A stretch of DNA of 64,000 nucleotides, taken from positions 124,001 through 188,000 of the forward strand of contig CAIJHQ010000017.1 in the NCBI GenBank assembly GCA_903820505.1, in the 5' to 3' direction. A program made the position numbers and the translations under genes. The stretch comes from Candidatus Omnitrophota bacterium. Lineage in GTDB: Bacteria; Omnitrophota; Omnitrophia; Omnitrophales; Aquincolibacteriaceae. The first letter of the stretch is position 1; each line of letters starts with the position of its first letter. The notes beneath the pieces are model-generated. The model was given only the letters and a program-made list of their open reading frames with translations, searched no databases and had not been told where the DNA came from. This document shows positions 24,972 through 32,960 of this stretch, piece after piece.

Positions 24972-27074
24972 ATGAGCAATACCAACGTTGAAAAGGCAGC
25001 CTTGATGAGCACGCTTCCGGGCGATGACGTCCGGCAGATCATGTGGCGGTTTGCCGACCGCTACGAGCACCAGATGGTCGTTCAGGCGACCCGGTCCGTG
25101 GCCCGCGGCATTGTCGCGCGTCTTGTGGCCGACAAACAGCGCCATACCCACGACTGGACCCCGCAGAAGCAGGAGATGCTCAAGGCGTTCGACGAAGCCG
25201 GAGTGACGGCGGCTTTTATGGAACCCGATCAGGGCGGTTACATTACGGGGCCGAAGAACCTGGTGCTCGCGTTGGTGGCGTTCGAGCTCTCGTGGGTCGA
25301 TGCCGGCGCCGCGACCGCGAGTCTCGCGAATAATCTCGCGCTGGAACCGATCCATGAAAAAGGAACGCCCGAACAGATTCATCATTACATGAGCGGATGC
25401 GTTCCGCCGAAACCGGGAGAGAAGCGCAAGATGCTCCGGGGTTCGTTCGCCCTGACCGAACCGCTTCCTTATGTCGGGGTTGACGCCGGGATGTTGTCCG
25501 GAAAGATCCGCGTCGCGGAATGGAAGGACGGCAAAGAGCCCATCATCCAGGTCGAAAAACGCGGCCGCTTCATCACGAATATGGGCTACGCGAATTTCGT
25601 CACCGCGGCCGTGGATACCGATGACCCGCGCATCAAATCAAGCTGCATGGTCATTCTGGAAGAAGGCGACCAAGGGACTTATGATCGCGGCGCGCCGACC
25701 TTGAAGCTTGTGCACCAGCTTTCCTGTACTCACGATCCGATCTTTAACTTGAAGATGCCGGCAAGCCGGATCATCGGCGGCTATACGATCAAAGACGGCG
25801 TGATCGTTCCGAATTACACGCACAACGAGGTGATCGAAGCCGTGTTCCGTCGCACCCGTGTGACGGTCGCCATGATGACGACGGCGAAACTTCTTTCCGC
25901 GATTGAACCCGTGATCCGTTATCAGCGGACGCGCTACCGAGGCGGCGATGCGGCCAAGCCCGGCACCCCGCGCTATGATCTCGGCATTCAGCAAAAAGAG
26001 GACGCGCAACACCGTCTTCTCGATGTTTGGGCGACCGGAGAGGCCAGCGCCTCGCTCGGTTTTGAAGCGGCCCGGCTTTTCGACGAATTCGATCCGCTCG
26101 AAAAACAAAAGGACGCGTTTTTCATGAAGGAAGGTATCAAAGGACCCCGCGCGCAGATGAAGGTGTCCGCGGAGCCGCGCAAGAAAGCGCTCGAATATAT
26201 CGAAACGATGGGGAAACCTGAAGCGCAACGTGACGCGAAAAAGATCGCCGCGTACGAAAGTGATTTCCTGGTCCAATACGCCGTGAAGGAGGCCCTGGCC
26301 GATGTGTTCTGTCCGGCCTGTAAGCTCTGGAACACGGGCTACGGCGCGACGATGATGCGTGAAGCCGTGAGTTTGATGGGAGGCTATGGGATCACGGAGG
26401 ACTGCCCGGGATTTCTGACGCAAAAATGGTCGGACGCGCAGCTTGAGGCGACCTACGAAGGTCCCGAATGCGTCCAGCGCCGCCAGATGAGCCTGACCAT
26501 GGTGAACGATCTTTTTCTGGCCCAGTTCAGGAACTGGATCAGGGATCTTCGGGCGCTTGACGCGCAAAAACCGGGGATCGGCGCCGGGACTCTCGCGTGC
26601 GGCATGGAACTTTGGCTCTGGTCGCTCGGATACCTTGAGAACGCGAAAGACGCGAACGGGAAAACACTTTACGGCGGTCAGCGCCAGGGAGTGACGTTCC
26701 CGATGGCGGATGCGCTCGCGTGGCTTCTCGGTTCCCGTCAGCTTATTCTCGATACGCTCGAGCTTGAGAAAAAAGGTCCCGAGAATCCGGTGCTGGCCGA
26801 AGGCCTCGCGGGGTTCGTGAATTTCTACAGCGACCTCAGCTACGTTCAGGCCGCCCGCGCGGCAGGCGAAGTCGCCAAGGTCTGCGCGGAACTTGTGTAC
26901 GGATATCAAGCGAAGAGCGCGACCTGCGCCGTCACGGATGCCGCCCTCAAGCCGTTCGGGGAGCTTCGCGCGAAACTGGATTGTTCGCTGGCGGGCGCCC
27001 GCCTCGCGAAAGACCGCGCCGCGGAAGCCGTCACCCAAGTGATGATCCCGGAAGCTCTGGACTATCCGATCTGA
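24972..27074 (+). CDS. Divergent acyl-CoA dehydrogenase family protein
   Basis: 700 residues, much longer than the usual 380-600. ACAD features remain: an N-terminal helical domain, GSFALTEPLPYVGVD in the flavin-facing loop (usual TEPxAGSD, here without the Gly-Ser-Asp), then RRTRVTVAMMTTAKLL. LMGGYGITEDCP and ATYEGPECVQRRQ supply the catalytic-base Glu in the usual YEG position (about residue 494). A C-terminal helical extension of about 180 residues follows. It should oxidise an acyl-CoA-like thioester and pass electrons to ETF. The genes that follow encode exactly such partners. The real substrate is unknown. Confidence 0.82.
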   Translation: MSNTNVEKAALMSTLPGDDVRQIMWRFADRYEHQMVVQATRSVARGIVARLVADKQRHTHDWTPQKQEMLKAFDEAGVTAAFMEPDQGGYITGPKNLVLALVAFELSWVDAGAATASLANNLALEPIHEKGTPEQIHHYMSGCVPPKPGEKRKMLRGSFALTEPLPYVGVDAGMLSGKIRVAEWKDGKEPIIQVEKRGRFITNMGYANFVTAAVDTDDPRIKSSCMVILEEGDQGTYDRGAPTLKLVHQLSCTHDPIFNLKMPASRIIGGYTIKDGVIVPNYTHNEVIEAVFRRTRVTVAMMTTAKLLSAIEPVIRYQRTRYRGGDAAKPGTPRYDLGIQQKEDAQHRLLDVWATGEASASLGFEAARLFDEFDPLEKQKDAFFMKEGIKGPRAQMKVSAEPRKKALEYIETMGKPEAQRDAKKIAAYESDFLVQYAVKEALADVFCPACKLWNTGYGATMMREAVSLMGGYGITEDCPGFLTQKWSDAQLEATYEGPECVQRRQMSLTMVNDLFLAQFRNWIRDLRALDAQKPGIGAGTLACGMELWLWSLGYLENAKDANGKTLYGGQRQGVTFPMADALAWLLGSRQLILDTLELEKKGPENPVLAEGLAGFVNFYSDLSYVQAARAAGEVAKVCAELVYGYQAKSATCAVTDAALKPFGELRAKLDCSLAGARLAKDRAAEAVTQVMIPEALDYPI

Positions 27075-27161
27075 TCGGCGCAACGCACAACGCCCGGCGT
27101 AAAAGCATGACAGCGCACCTCGCGTGTCATGTGTCGGGCCAGCCATGAGGACCTTCGACAA

Positions 27162-29015
27162 ATGACGAGTGACCGCCAAAAGATGGATGTCGATATCGTT
27201 TGTACCGGATTCGGGCCCGCCACCGCCGGTTTTTTGACCGCACTGACCCGGGCGATACAGCAGGACCCTGCGGCGGAACATTTCCAAAGTAAGGTCATGC
27301 CCGGCATGCCGCTTCAGGTGATCTGTTACGAACGCGCGGATGATATCGGGTTCGGCGTTTCGGGGATCGTGACCGAGGCGAAGGGGATCCGGCAGGCTTT
27401 CACGGCGGAAGAACTTTCCCAGGTCCCGATGGCGCATCCCGTGAAGCATGAAGAAGTTTACTACCTTCTCGATCCCGTCGGCGCAAGCCGCCGCTCCTGG
27501 GTCCTGAAGATCGTCGATCGGCTTTTCCGCGTTTTCGGTTTCATTCTTCCCTGGTACAAAGATCAGGCCTTCCGACTTCCGTTCATTCCGCCTTTCATGG
27601 CCAAGCACGGAGGGTGGGTGTTTTCCATGGGACAGTTCACGCAGTGGGTCGGATCGAACCTGATGGGGTCGGGGCTTGTCCAGGTATGGCCCGGTATGCC
27701 GGTGAAAGAGCCGCTTTTTGACAGCAATCGTGTTGTCGGCGTCCGGCTTGCGGACCAAGGGGTCGAGAAATCCGGGAAACCTACGGGCGCTTTCATGTCG
27801 GGGATGGATATTCACGCGACGTTCACGGTCGTCGGGGACGGACCCTACGGTCCCGTGGGGCAGAGTTTGGACATGAAGTTCGGGCTTCCCGAGGGGAACC
27901 ACCAGCGCGAGTGGGCGCTTGGCATGAAAGCCGTTGTCGAACTTCCGGAAAATACGGCGCTTGAACCGGGGACCGTGATCCACACGTTCGGTTATCCGGA
28001 GCCTGAGATCTTCGGCTTTCTTTACGTTTATCCCAATCGTGTCGCGTCGCTCGGCATTTTTGTCCCTTCCTGGCTCGACAATCCGATGCGCTCATCCTAC
28101 CGTTATCTGCAGCACTGGATGCAACATCCCAAACTTTGGAAACATCTCGAGGGAGCGACGCTCAAGTCCTGGGGCGCGAAGAGCCTTCAGGAGGCCGGCA
28201 TGCGCGGCGAACCTTTTATTGTGGGCGACGGATTTGCCCGCATCGGTGAAGGTTCCGGAAGCACCAACATGCTCAAAGGTTCCGGTGTGGATGAGGCATG
28301 GACCACCGGCGTTCAGCTCGCGGAAGGCGTGATCCGGCTTCTCAAAGAAGGGAAGCCTTTCACCAAGGAAAATCTCGAAGCGACTTATTTGGAGGCACGC
28401 CGGGCGAGTTGGGTCGAAAAGGACAACCGGATCGCGAAGAAAGCTCGCGACGGGTTCAGCATTGATTTTGTGTGCGGCATGATCGGGATGGGCCTGGCTG
28501 GTTTTACGAACGGATTGCTCAATATCCCCGCGAGGCTCAAGCCGGTCTATGAACGGATCCCTTCTCTCGAAACTTATTACGGGGGAAAGATCGCTCCTGA
28601 AGTGATCGAAGAAGCGCGTCAGGCCGCAAACAAAACGAATACCTCCATGCATGACGCCCTGATGGATGCGGCGGGTTGGCCGAAGGTCCCGTTCGACGGG
28701 AAACTGCTTATCTCGCATCAGGACGCGCTTTTGCTGGGCGGGAAAGTCCAGGCCGCGGAAGGTTACGCGGACCACGTGGTCTTTCTCGACGCCGGCAAAT
28801 GTCAGAAATGCCGGACCAAGGTCTGTATCGAGATGTGTTCCGCCCAGGCCATTACCGCTGGTTCGGACGGCGGGGGTCCTCTTTTTGACCGTGAAAAATG
28901 CATCCACTGCGCAGCCTGTTACTGGAATTGTGCCTACGCGCGCGAACAGGGAAGCGACCTGACCAACGTGGCTTTTAAGGCAGGGTCCGGCGGATTGCAC
29001 TCGAATATCAACTGA
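27162..29015 (+). CDS. ETF:quinone-oxidoreductase-like flavoprotein with two-cluster ferredoxin tail
   Basis: 617 residues from ATG 27162 (AGGA upstream); an in-frame ATG at 27129 lacks a site. The N-terminal FAD fold begins VDIVCTGFGPATAGFL. FIVGDGFARIGEGSGSTNML lies near residue 350 and corresponds to the second FAD contact. The C-terminus has eight Cys in two runs, CQKCRTKVCIEMC and CIHCAACYWNC, so two [4Fe-4S] clusters are predicted, where ordinary ETF-QO has one. It probably takes electrons from the divergent ETF encoded downstream and passes them to quinone or another membrane carrier. It belongs to the FixC/ETF-QO superfamily. Confidence 0.78.
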   Translation: MTSDRQKMDVDIVCTGFGPATAGFLTALTRAIQQDPAAEHFQSKVMPGMPLQVICYERADDIGFGVSGIVTEAKGIRQAFTAEELSQVPMAHPVKHEEVYYLLDPVGASRRSWVLKIVDRLFRVFGFILPWYKDQAFRLPFIPPFMAKHGGWVFSMGQFTQWVGSNLMGSGLVQVWPGMPVKEPLFDSNRVVGVRLADQGVEKSGKPTGAFMSGMDIHATFTVVGDGPYGPVGQSLDMKFGLPEGNHQREWALGMKAVVELPENTALEPGTVIHTFGYPEPEIFGFLYVYPNRVASLGIFVPSWLDNPMRSSYRYLQHWMQHPKLWKHLEGATLKSWGAKSLQEAGMRGEPFIVGDGFARIGEGSGSTNMLKGSGVDEAWTTGVQLAEGVIRLLKEGKPFTKENLEATYLEARRASWVEKDNRIAKKARDGFSIDFVCGMIGMGLAGFTNGLLNIPARLKPVYERIPSLETYYGGKIAPEVIEEARQAANKTNTSMHDALMDAAGWPKVPFDGKLLISHQDALLLGGKVQAAEGYADHVVFLDAGKCQKCRTKVCIEMCSAQAITAGSDGGGPLFDREKCIHCAACYWNCAYAREQGSDLTNVAFKAGSGGLHSNIN

Positions 29016-29042
29016 AGAAGCTCAAAGTAAAAGAGATGGGTC

Positions 29043-29423
29043 ATGGACCTCAAGCACTATTTTGAGAACGTCAAGGGCATTGGGGTGCTTGCGACCGCCG
29101 ACAGCACCGGCAAAGTGGATGCGGCGGTCTATGCGCGACCGCATGTTCTTGAGGACGGAACCTTCACTTTTATCATGGATGATCGGCTGACGCACCACAA
29201 CCTTCAATCGAATCCGTACGCGGCTTATTTGTTCATTGAAGCGGGGGGCATTTCCGAGGGGCACCGGTTCTTCCTGAAGAAGCTCTCCGAAGAAAAGAAT
29301 TCGGAGCGCATCAAAACCATGCGCCGCAGCCACCTGTGCAATCAGGAAAAAGAATCGGACGGCCAGGACCGCTACCTCGTCATTTTTCAGGTCGAGAAAA
29401 AGCTTCCTCTGGTCGGTTCTTGA
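29043..29423 (+). CDS. Pyridoxamine-5'-phosphate-oxidase-like FMN-binding split-barrel protein
   Basis: 126 residues of the small PNPOx-like class. It has KGIGVLATADSTGKVDAAVYARP (first barrel strands), then GTFTFIMDDRLTHHNLQSNPYAAYLFIE, a common pattern of flavin-binding members. The protein is too short for true PdxH. It probably binds FMN or a deazaflavin-like cofactor and acts as a reductase or flavin carrier. It is sandwiched between the flavoprotein oxidoreductase and the acetolactate decarboxylase and is co-oriented with both. Confidence 0.78.
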   Translation: MDLKHYFENVKGIGVLATADSTGKVDAAVYARPHVLEDGTFTFIMDDRLTHHNLQSNPYAAYLFIEAGGISEGHRFFLKKLSEEKNSERIKTMRRSHLCNQEKESDGQDRYLVIFQVEKKLPLVGS

Positions 29424-29449
29424 TGGGGACAAGGTCCCTTGGAGACCCA

Positions 29450-30256
29450 ATGGTTCCTCCGCGAAAGCAACTGCCCTTCCTTAAGCCAGCGTCGCTGACG
29501 CCTCTATTTCTCGTGTTTCTTTTTTTGTCGGGCTGTGCCCACGCGCATCACGGCAGGGAAACGATTTTCCAGAACGCGCCGATCGACGCGCTCATGGCGG
29601 GCTGCTATGACGGCACGATGAGCGTCCGGTCTTTGAAAGAATACGGTGATTTCGGGCTCGGAACGCTCGACGCGCTCAACGGGGAAATGGTCGCGCTGAA
29701 CGGTGTTTTCTACCAGATCAAACCGGACGGCAAAGCCTACGTTCTTGGGAATAAGGCCAAAAGTCCTTTCGCGGCCGTAACTTTCTTTGACCGTGACCGG
29801 GAATTCTCTCCGCCCGGCGAGATGTCTTTTGAAGATCTCAAACGATTCCTCGACGGGAGACTCCGGTCTCCGAACCTTCTTTACGCCGTCAAGGTCGAAG
29901 GAAATTTCAAGTCGTTGAAAGTTCGCAGCGCGGCGCCTCAGAAAGAACCTTATCCTGTCCTGACCGAGGCGATCAAAGAGCAGAAAGTCTTTGAATTGAA
30001 AGATCAACAGGGGACGCTCGTCGGGTTCCGGTTCCCTTCGTACATGGGGGGCGTCAACGTGCCTGGCTACCACTTCCATTTTCTCAGCAAGGACAGGGCC
30101 GTGGGCGGGCACGTGCTTGACCTTTCTATGCGGAATGCCCGCATCGAGGTGGACGAAACGCGAAAATTTTCCATGAAGCTCCCTGATAATGAGGCATTCT
30201 TGAAATTCGATTTTAAAGAAAATTCCGAAACGGCCATCGCGAAAGTGGAGAAATAA
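29450..30256 (+). CDS. budA: Alpha-acetolactate decarboxylase, lipoprotein form
   Basis: 268 residues from ATG 29450, which has GGAG at 29441-29444; an in-frame ATG at 29423 overlaps the upstream stop. The N-terminus is a lipoprotein signal (LTPLFLVFLFLSGC lipobox). The mature part matches acetolactate decarboxylase: SLKEYGDFGLGTLDALNGEMVALNG, SPFAAVTFF, and the zinc site VPGYHFHFLSKDRAVGGHVLDL (three His). The enzyme converts acetolactate to acetoin. Membrane-anchored export is unusual for a step of central metabolism, though exported forms are known in Brevibacillus. Its neighbours are flavin/ETF genes, not acetolactate synthase. Confidence 0.87.
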   Translation: MVPPRKQLPFLKPASLTPLFLVFLFLSGCAHAHHGRETIFQNAPIDALMAGCYDGTMSVRSLKEYGDFGLGTLDALNGEMVALNGVFYQIKPDGKAYVLGNKAKSPFAAVTFFDRDREFSPPGEMSFEDLKRFLDGRLRSPNLLYAVKVEGNFKSLKVRSAAPQKEPYPVLTEAIKEQKVFELKDQQGTLVGFRFPSYMGGVNVPGYHFHFLSKDRAVGGHVLDLSMRNARIEVDETRKFSMKLPDNEAFLKFDFKENSETAIAKVEK

Positions 30257-30352
30257 GGCTCTCGCAGCGCTCCTCGTAAGATGCAGGTTTGCAGCGGTCA
30301 TAGATTTTCCAGTGAGGGGGCCGGCGAAATTCCTGCCGCTGATCTGTAAAGC

Positions 30353-30388
30353 AGAGCAAAAACGGTACTAGCCGAAACCTTTTGCTCT
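30353..30388 (+). promoter_or_regulatory. Hairpin just upstream of the etfB promoter
   Basis: AGAGCAAAA (30353-30361) pairs perfectly with TTTTGCTCT (30380-30388), with an inner CGG/CCG pair. It is followed at once by a TATAAT -10 box at 30392-30397. It may end transcription from the decarboxylase gene or be an operator at the ETF promoter. The surrounding gap (30257-30446) holds no gene that I can see. Confidence 0.45.
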
Positions 30389-30446
30389 TATTATAATGTG
30401 CGCTCGGTTACACGATCCTTTGCCACTCTCATAGGGGAGGAATTCC

Positions 30447-31256
30447 ATGTCAGTAGCCTTTAATATCGTTGTGTGCGGGAGCCTGGTGCCGGACCCGCTC
30501 CAAACGCTTGAGCCGATCCAGGGAGCGACCGGACCCGCTTTGAAGAACGAAATGATGCTTCCTTCCGTCCTGGATCCTTGGGCCGGACATTCCCTCTATG
30601 AGGCTGCGGACCTGGCCAAAAAGACACCGGGGAGTAAAGTCTATCTTTTGAGCCTCGGGCCCAAAGCCAAACTCCAGCAGCTTATGATGACCATCGCGCA
30701 AAAAGTCCCGTTTGAGCTCGTGTGTGTCGACGGTTCCGCGAGCGGATTCCTGGATTCCGGCGAAGTCGCCGCGGCGCTTGCCGGCGCGATCGAGAAGATC
30801 CCCGGGCTTGATAAGACCAAACTCCTCGTTTTCGGCGGCTGTTCCTCGGCTTCCCGCGACGCGGGGACGACGATGCAGATGATCGCCGAACGGCTCGGAG
30901 TCACGGATGTGTTCCTCGGGGTCGACGAATTGAAGGTCCAACCCGACGGTTCCTTTAAGATCCTCGAACGCATTGAAGGCGGCCAGTACCAGGTCTCGGC
31001 CTGTGCCGGCGCTCCCGCGGTGCTCGGGTGGGCGACCGGGAACCTTCCCGAACCGCCGAACAATCCGCAGGTCGGGATGGCGAACATGCGCGCGATCATG
31101 CCGGCGCTTCAAAAGGCCCAGGCGGCCGCGCTCAAAACGGACGCCATCAAATTCGCTTCGGTCGAACTTCCCAAACAACAACGGCAGACGCGTATCGTCA
31201 AAGACATGCCGGTTGAAGAGATCGCCAAAGAAGTCGTGGCGTGGATCAGGGGTTAG
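30447..31256 (+). CDS. Electron transfer flavoprotein beta-subunit, divergent
   Basis: 269 residues. The overall ETF-beta/alpha nucleotide-binding fold is visible: NIVVCGSLVPDP at the start, then EAADLAKKTPGSKVYLLSLGPKA and LVFGGCSSASRDAGTTMQMIAERLGV, with QYQVSACAGAPAVLGW. Canonical ETF-beta has a G-R-Q-A-x-D-G-D-T-A-like segment where this protein has GGCSSASRDAGTT, so it is divergent. It lies 2 bp before the alpha-subunit gene and shares a GGAGG site before its ATG. It should form the ETF heterodimer that serves the acyl-CoA-dehydrogenase-like protein upstream. Confidence 0.8.
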   Translation: MSVAFNIVVCGSLVPDPLQTLEPIQGATGPALKNEMMLPSVLDPWAGHSLYEAADLAKKTPGSKVYLLSLGPKAKLQQLMMTIAQKVPFELVCVDGSASGFLDSGEVAAALAGAIEKIPGLDKTKLLVFGGCSSASRDAGTTMQMIAERLGVTDVFLGVDELKVQPDGSFKILERIEGGQYQVSACAGAPAVLGWATGNLPEPPNNPQVGMANMRAIMPALQKAQAAALKTDAIKFASVELPKQQRQTRIVKDMPVEEIAKEVVAWIRG

Positions 31257-31258
31257 TC

Positions 31259-32293
31259 ATGGAGAAAATACTTTATCTCGCACACGTCGACCCGAACGGG
31301 GCTCTTCCAAAAGTTGCGCTCGAAGCTTTGAATGGGGCGCTTCAGACCGCCAAAGGCATGCCCGGTTCCACTCTGGTGATCGGTCTTATCGGGGAAAACA
31401 TTCAGGCTGCCGCGGATTCTCTCGCGGCGTGCGGCGCCTCGAAGATTTTCGGGGTCAGCGGCAAAGATTTCGGAATGGCGCGTTACGCTACGGATGTTAA
31501 AGCCGCGGAGGCGATCGCGAAGGCGGCCGCCGCGACGATCATTATTGCTCCCGCGACTTCCCGGTTCGCGCGGGCGTTGCCCGGAGCCGCATTCCGGTTG
31601 AAAGCGGCGATCGACACGCATGTCAGCGGGATGACCGTGACCGGTGGTGCGCTTCAGGTCCAGCGCTGGTATTATCGTCAGCGTATGGTGGCGACGCTGT
31701 CACGGACCGCACGACCCTGGATTCTTGTGGTCGATTCGGGCGTGTTCCCGGTTTGGCAGGGAACTAAAGGTTCCGCGAAAGTCGAAGCCGTTGCCTTGAC
31801 CTTGACGGATAAAGAAAAGCGGACCCAGGTGACCGGAGTTCAGGCGCCTTCGGCGGATGCTCAGACGATCCGTCCCGATGCCGCCGTTCTTTTTGTCGCC
31901 GGTGCGGGTTGGACCAAGAAACAAGCCGATGGACAAACCCATGTCAAAGACGCGGAACAGCTGATCCTGGGTTTTCTGAAGAATGCCAAGGCGTCCCTGG
32001 GAAGCAGCAAGTCGCTTGTGGACCAGGGTTCGGAGGGTGAACAGGTGCTGAGCTTCATGAGCCACCTGAACCAGGTCGGTCAGACAGGTTCCACACCGAG
32101 GCATCCCAAGGGGTTCTCCACGTGCTGTCACGGCGAAGAACCGCACGTGGTGGGCTGGCGCTTCATTAACGAACGTCGCGCCGTGAACATCGATGCGAAT
32201 TGCGGGTGGGCGCAGGGGAAGGCCGACGTGCTTTATGTCGCGGACGCTTTCGCAGTTGTCGCCAAGGTAAACGAACTTCTAGCCAAGGGATAA
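31259..32293 (+). CDS. Electron transfer flavoprotein alpha-subunit, divergent
   Basis: 344 residues from ATG 31259, 2 bp after the beta-subunit stop. The N-terminal domain (KILYLAHVDPNG, SLAACGASKIFGVSGKDF) is ETF-alpha-like. The C-terminal FAD domain is strongly altered. VGQTGST is kept, but the GxSRxAVDxG loop reads GSSKSLVDQG. The usual G-I-S-G-A-I-Q-H segment is replaced by STCCHGEEPHVVGW, and the I-N-x-D-P-x-A-x-I-F segment by VNIDANCGWAQGKADVLYVADAF. FAD binding may therefore be modified or use a different cofactor. The partners are the beta-subunit and the ETF-QO-like protein. Confidence 0.78.
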   Translation: MEKILYLAHVDPNGALPKVALEALNGALQTAKGMPGSTLVIGLIGENIQAAADSLAACGASKIFGVSGKDFGMARYATDVKAAEAIAKAAAATIIIAPATSRFARALPGAAFRLKAAIDTHVSGMTVTGGALQVQRWYYRQRMVATLSRTARPWILVVDSGVFPVWQGTKGSAKVEAVALTLTDKEKRTQVTGVQAPSADAQTIRPDAAVLFVAGAGWTKKQADGQTHVKDAEQLILGFLKNAKASLGSSKSLVDQGSEGEQVLSFMSHLNQVGQTGSTPRHPKGFSTCCHGEEPHVVGWRFINERRAVNIDANCGWAQGKADVLYVADAFAVVAKVNELLAKG

Positions 32294-32319
32294 AAACCGC
32301 AACAAGGAGAAGTGGACCC

Positions 32320-32952
32320 ATGGTCTTTAAATTTTTGCTTCCAAAAGAGTTCAGTTTTTTCAGTCTTTTTGACAAACAGGCGGACCTGGCGGTCGAGGCT
32401 GCCATGCACTTTTCCAAACTCATGGCAGATTTTAAAGTGAGCGATGCGGAAGTGGAAACCATGAAGGATATTGAACACCAGGGCGATGAGGTGATCCATC
32501 AGATCATGGACCATCTCAACAAGACTTTCATTACCCCCTTTGATCGCGAGGATATCCACTCTTTGGCCAAGGAACTCGATGATATCATCGATATGCTCTA
32601 CACCATCACGAAGCGGCTGCGCGTTTATAAGATCCTGAGCCCTGACCGTAATCTCAAGGAGTTCGCCAGGGTGATCGAAATGTCCGTGAAAGGCGTTGCC
32701 CGGGCCACCAAAGGGCTTCGCAATATGAAACACAGCGACGACATACGGAAGGCCTGCGTGGAGGTGAATAATCTCGAGAATCTCGGGGATAAGATGCGCG
32801 ACGACATGCTGGGGGACCTCTTTGAAAAATTCGCGTCGGATCCTATCGCTGTGATCAAATGGAAAGAGATCTACCAGGACGCGGAGACGGTCCTCGATGT
32901 GTGCGAGGACGCGGTTCACGTGGTCGAATCCATCCTGGTCAAGCAGGCCTAA
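32320..32952 (+). CDS. DUF47 family (PhoU-like) phosphate transport regulator
   Basis: 210 residues from ATG 32320 with AAGGAGA at 32304-32310. The sequence is the helix-rich DUF47/PhoU_div family: FFSLFDKQADLAVEAAMHFSKLM, DIEHQGDEVIHQIMDHLNKTFITPFDREDIHSLAKELDDIID (E-x3-D metal ligands) and CEDAVHVVESILV near the end. Members are encoded just ahead of a PiT transporter and modulate low-affinity phosphate uptake. The PiT gene follows after 8 bp here. The pair lies between two groups of ETF genes and is probably an independent unit. Confidence 0.88.
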   Translation: MVFKFLLPKEFSFFSLFDKQADLAVEAAMHFSKLMADFKVSDAEVETMKDIEHQGDEVIHQIMDHLNKTFITPFDREDIHSLAKELDDIIDMLYTITKRLRVYKILSPDRNLKEFARVIEMSVKGVARATKGLRNMKHSDDIRKACVEVNNLENLGDKMRDDMLGDLFEKFASDPIAVIKWKEIYQDAETVLDVCEDAVHVVESILVKQA

Positions 32953-32960
32953 GGCGGGGC

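Noticed and set aside
25638-27983. Long open frame on the minus strand (about 780 codons)
   Set aside because: It lies opposite the dehydrogenase and oxidoreductase genes, spans two genes and the gap between them, and its translation is rich in Arg/His with no family pattern. It is a shadow of high-G+C coding sequence.
30300-30390. Possible FMN or cobalamin riboswitch before the ETF genes
   Set aside because: Only scattered pieces of the consensus are present; the B12 box and the full RFN core are missing, and a promoter box lies after it. Kept only as an unverified structured leader in the findings.
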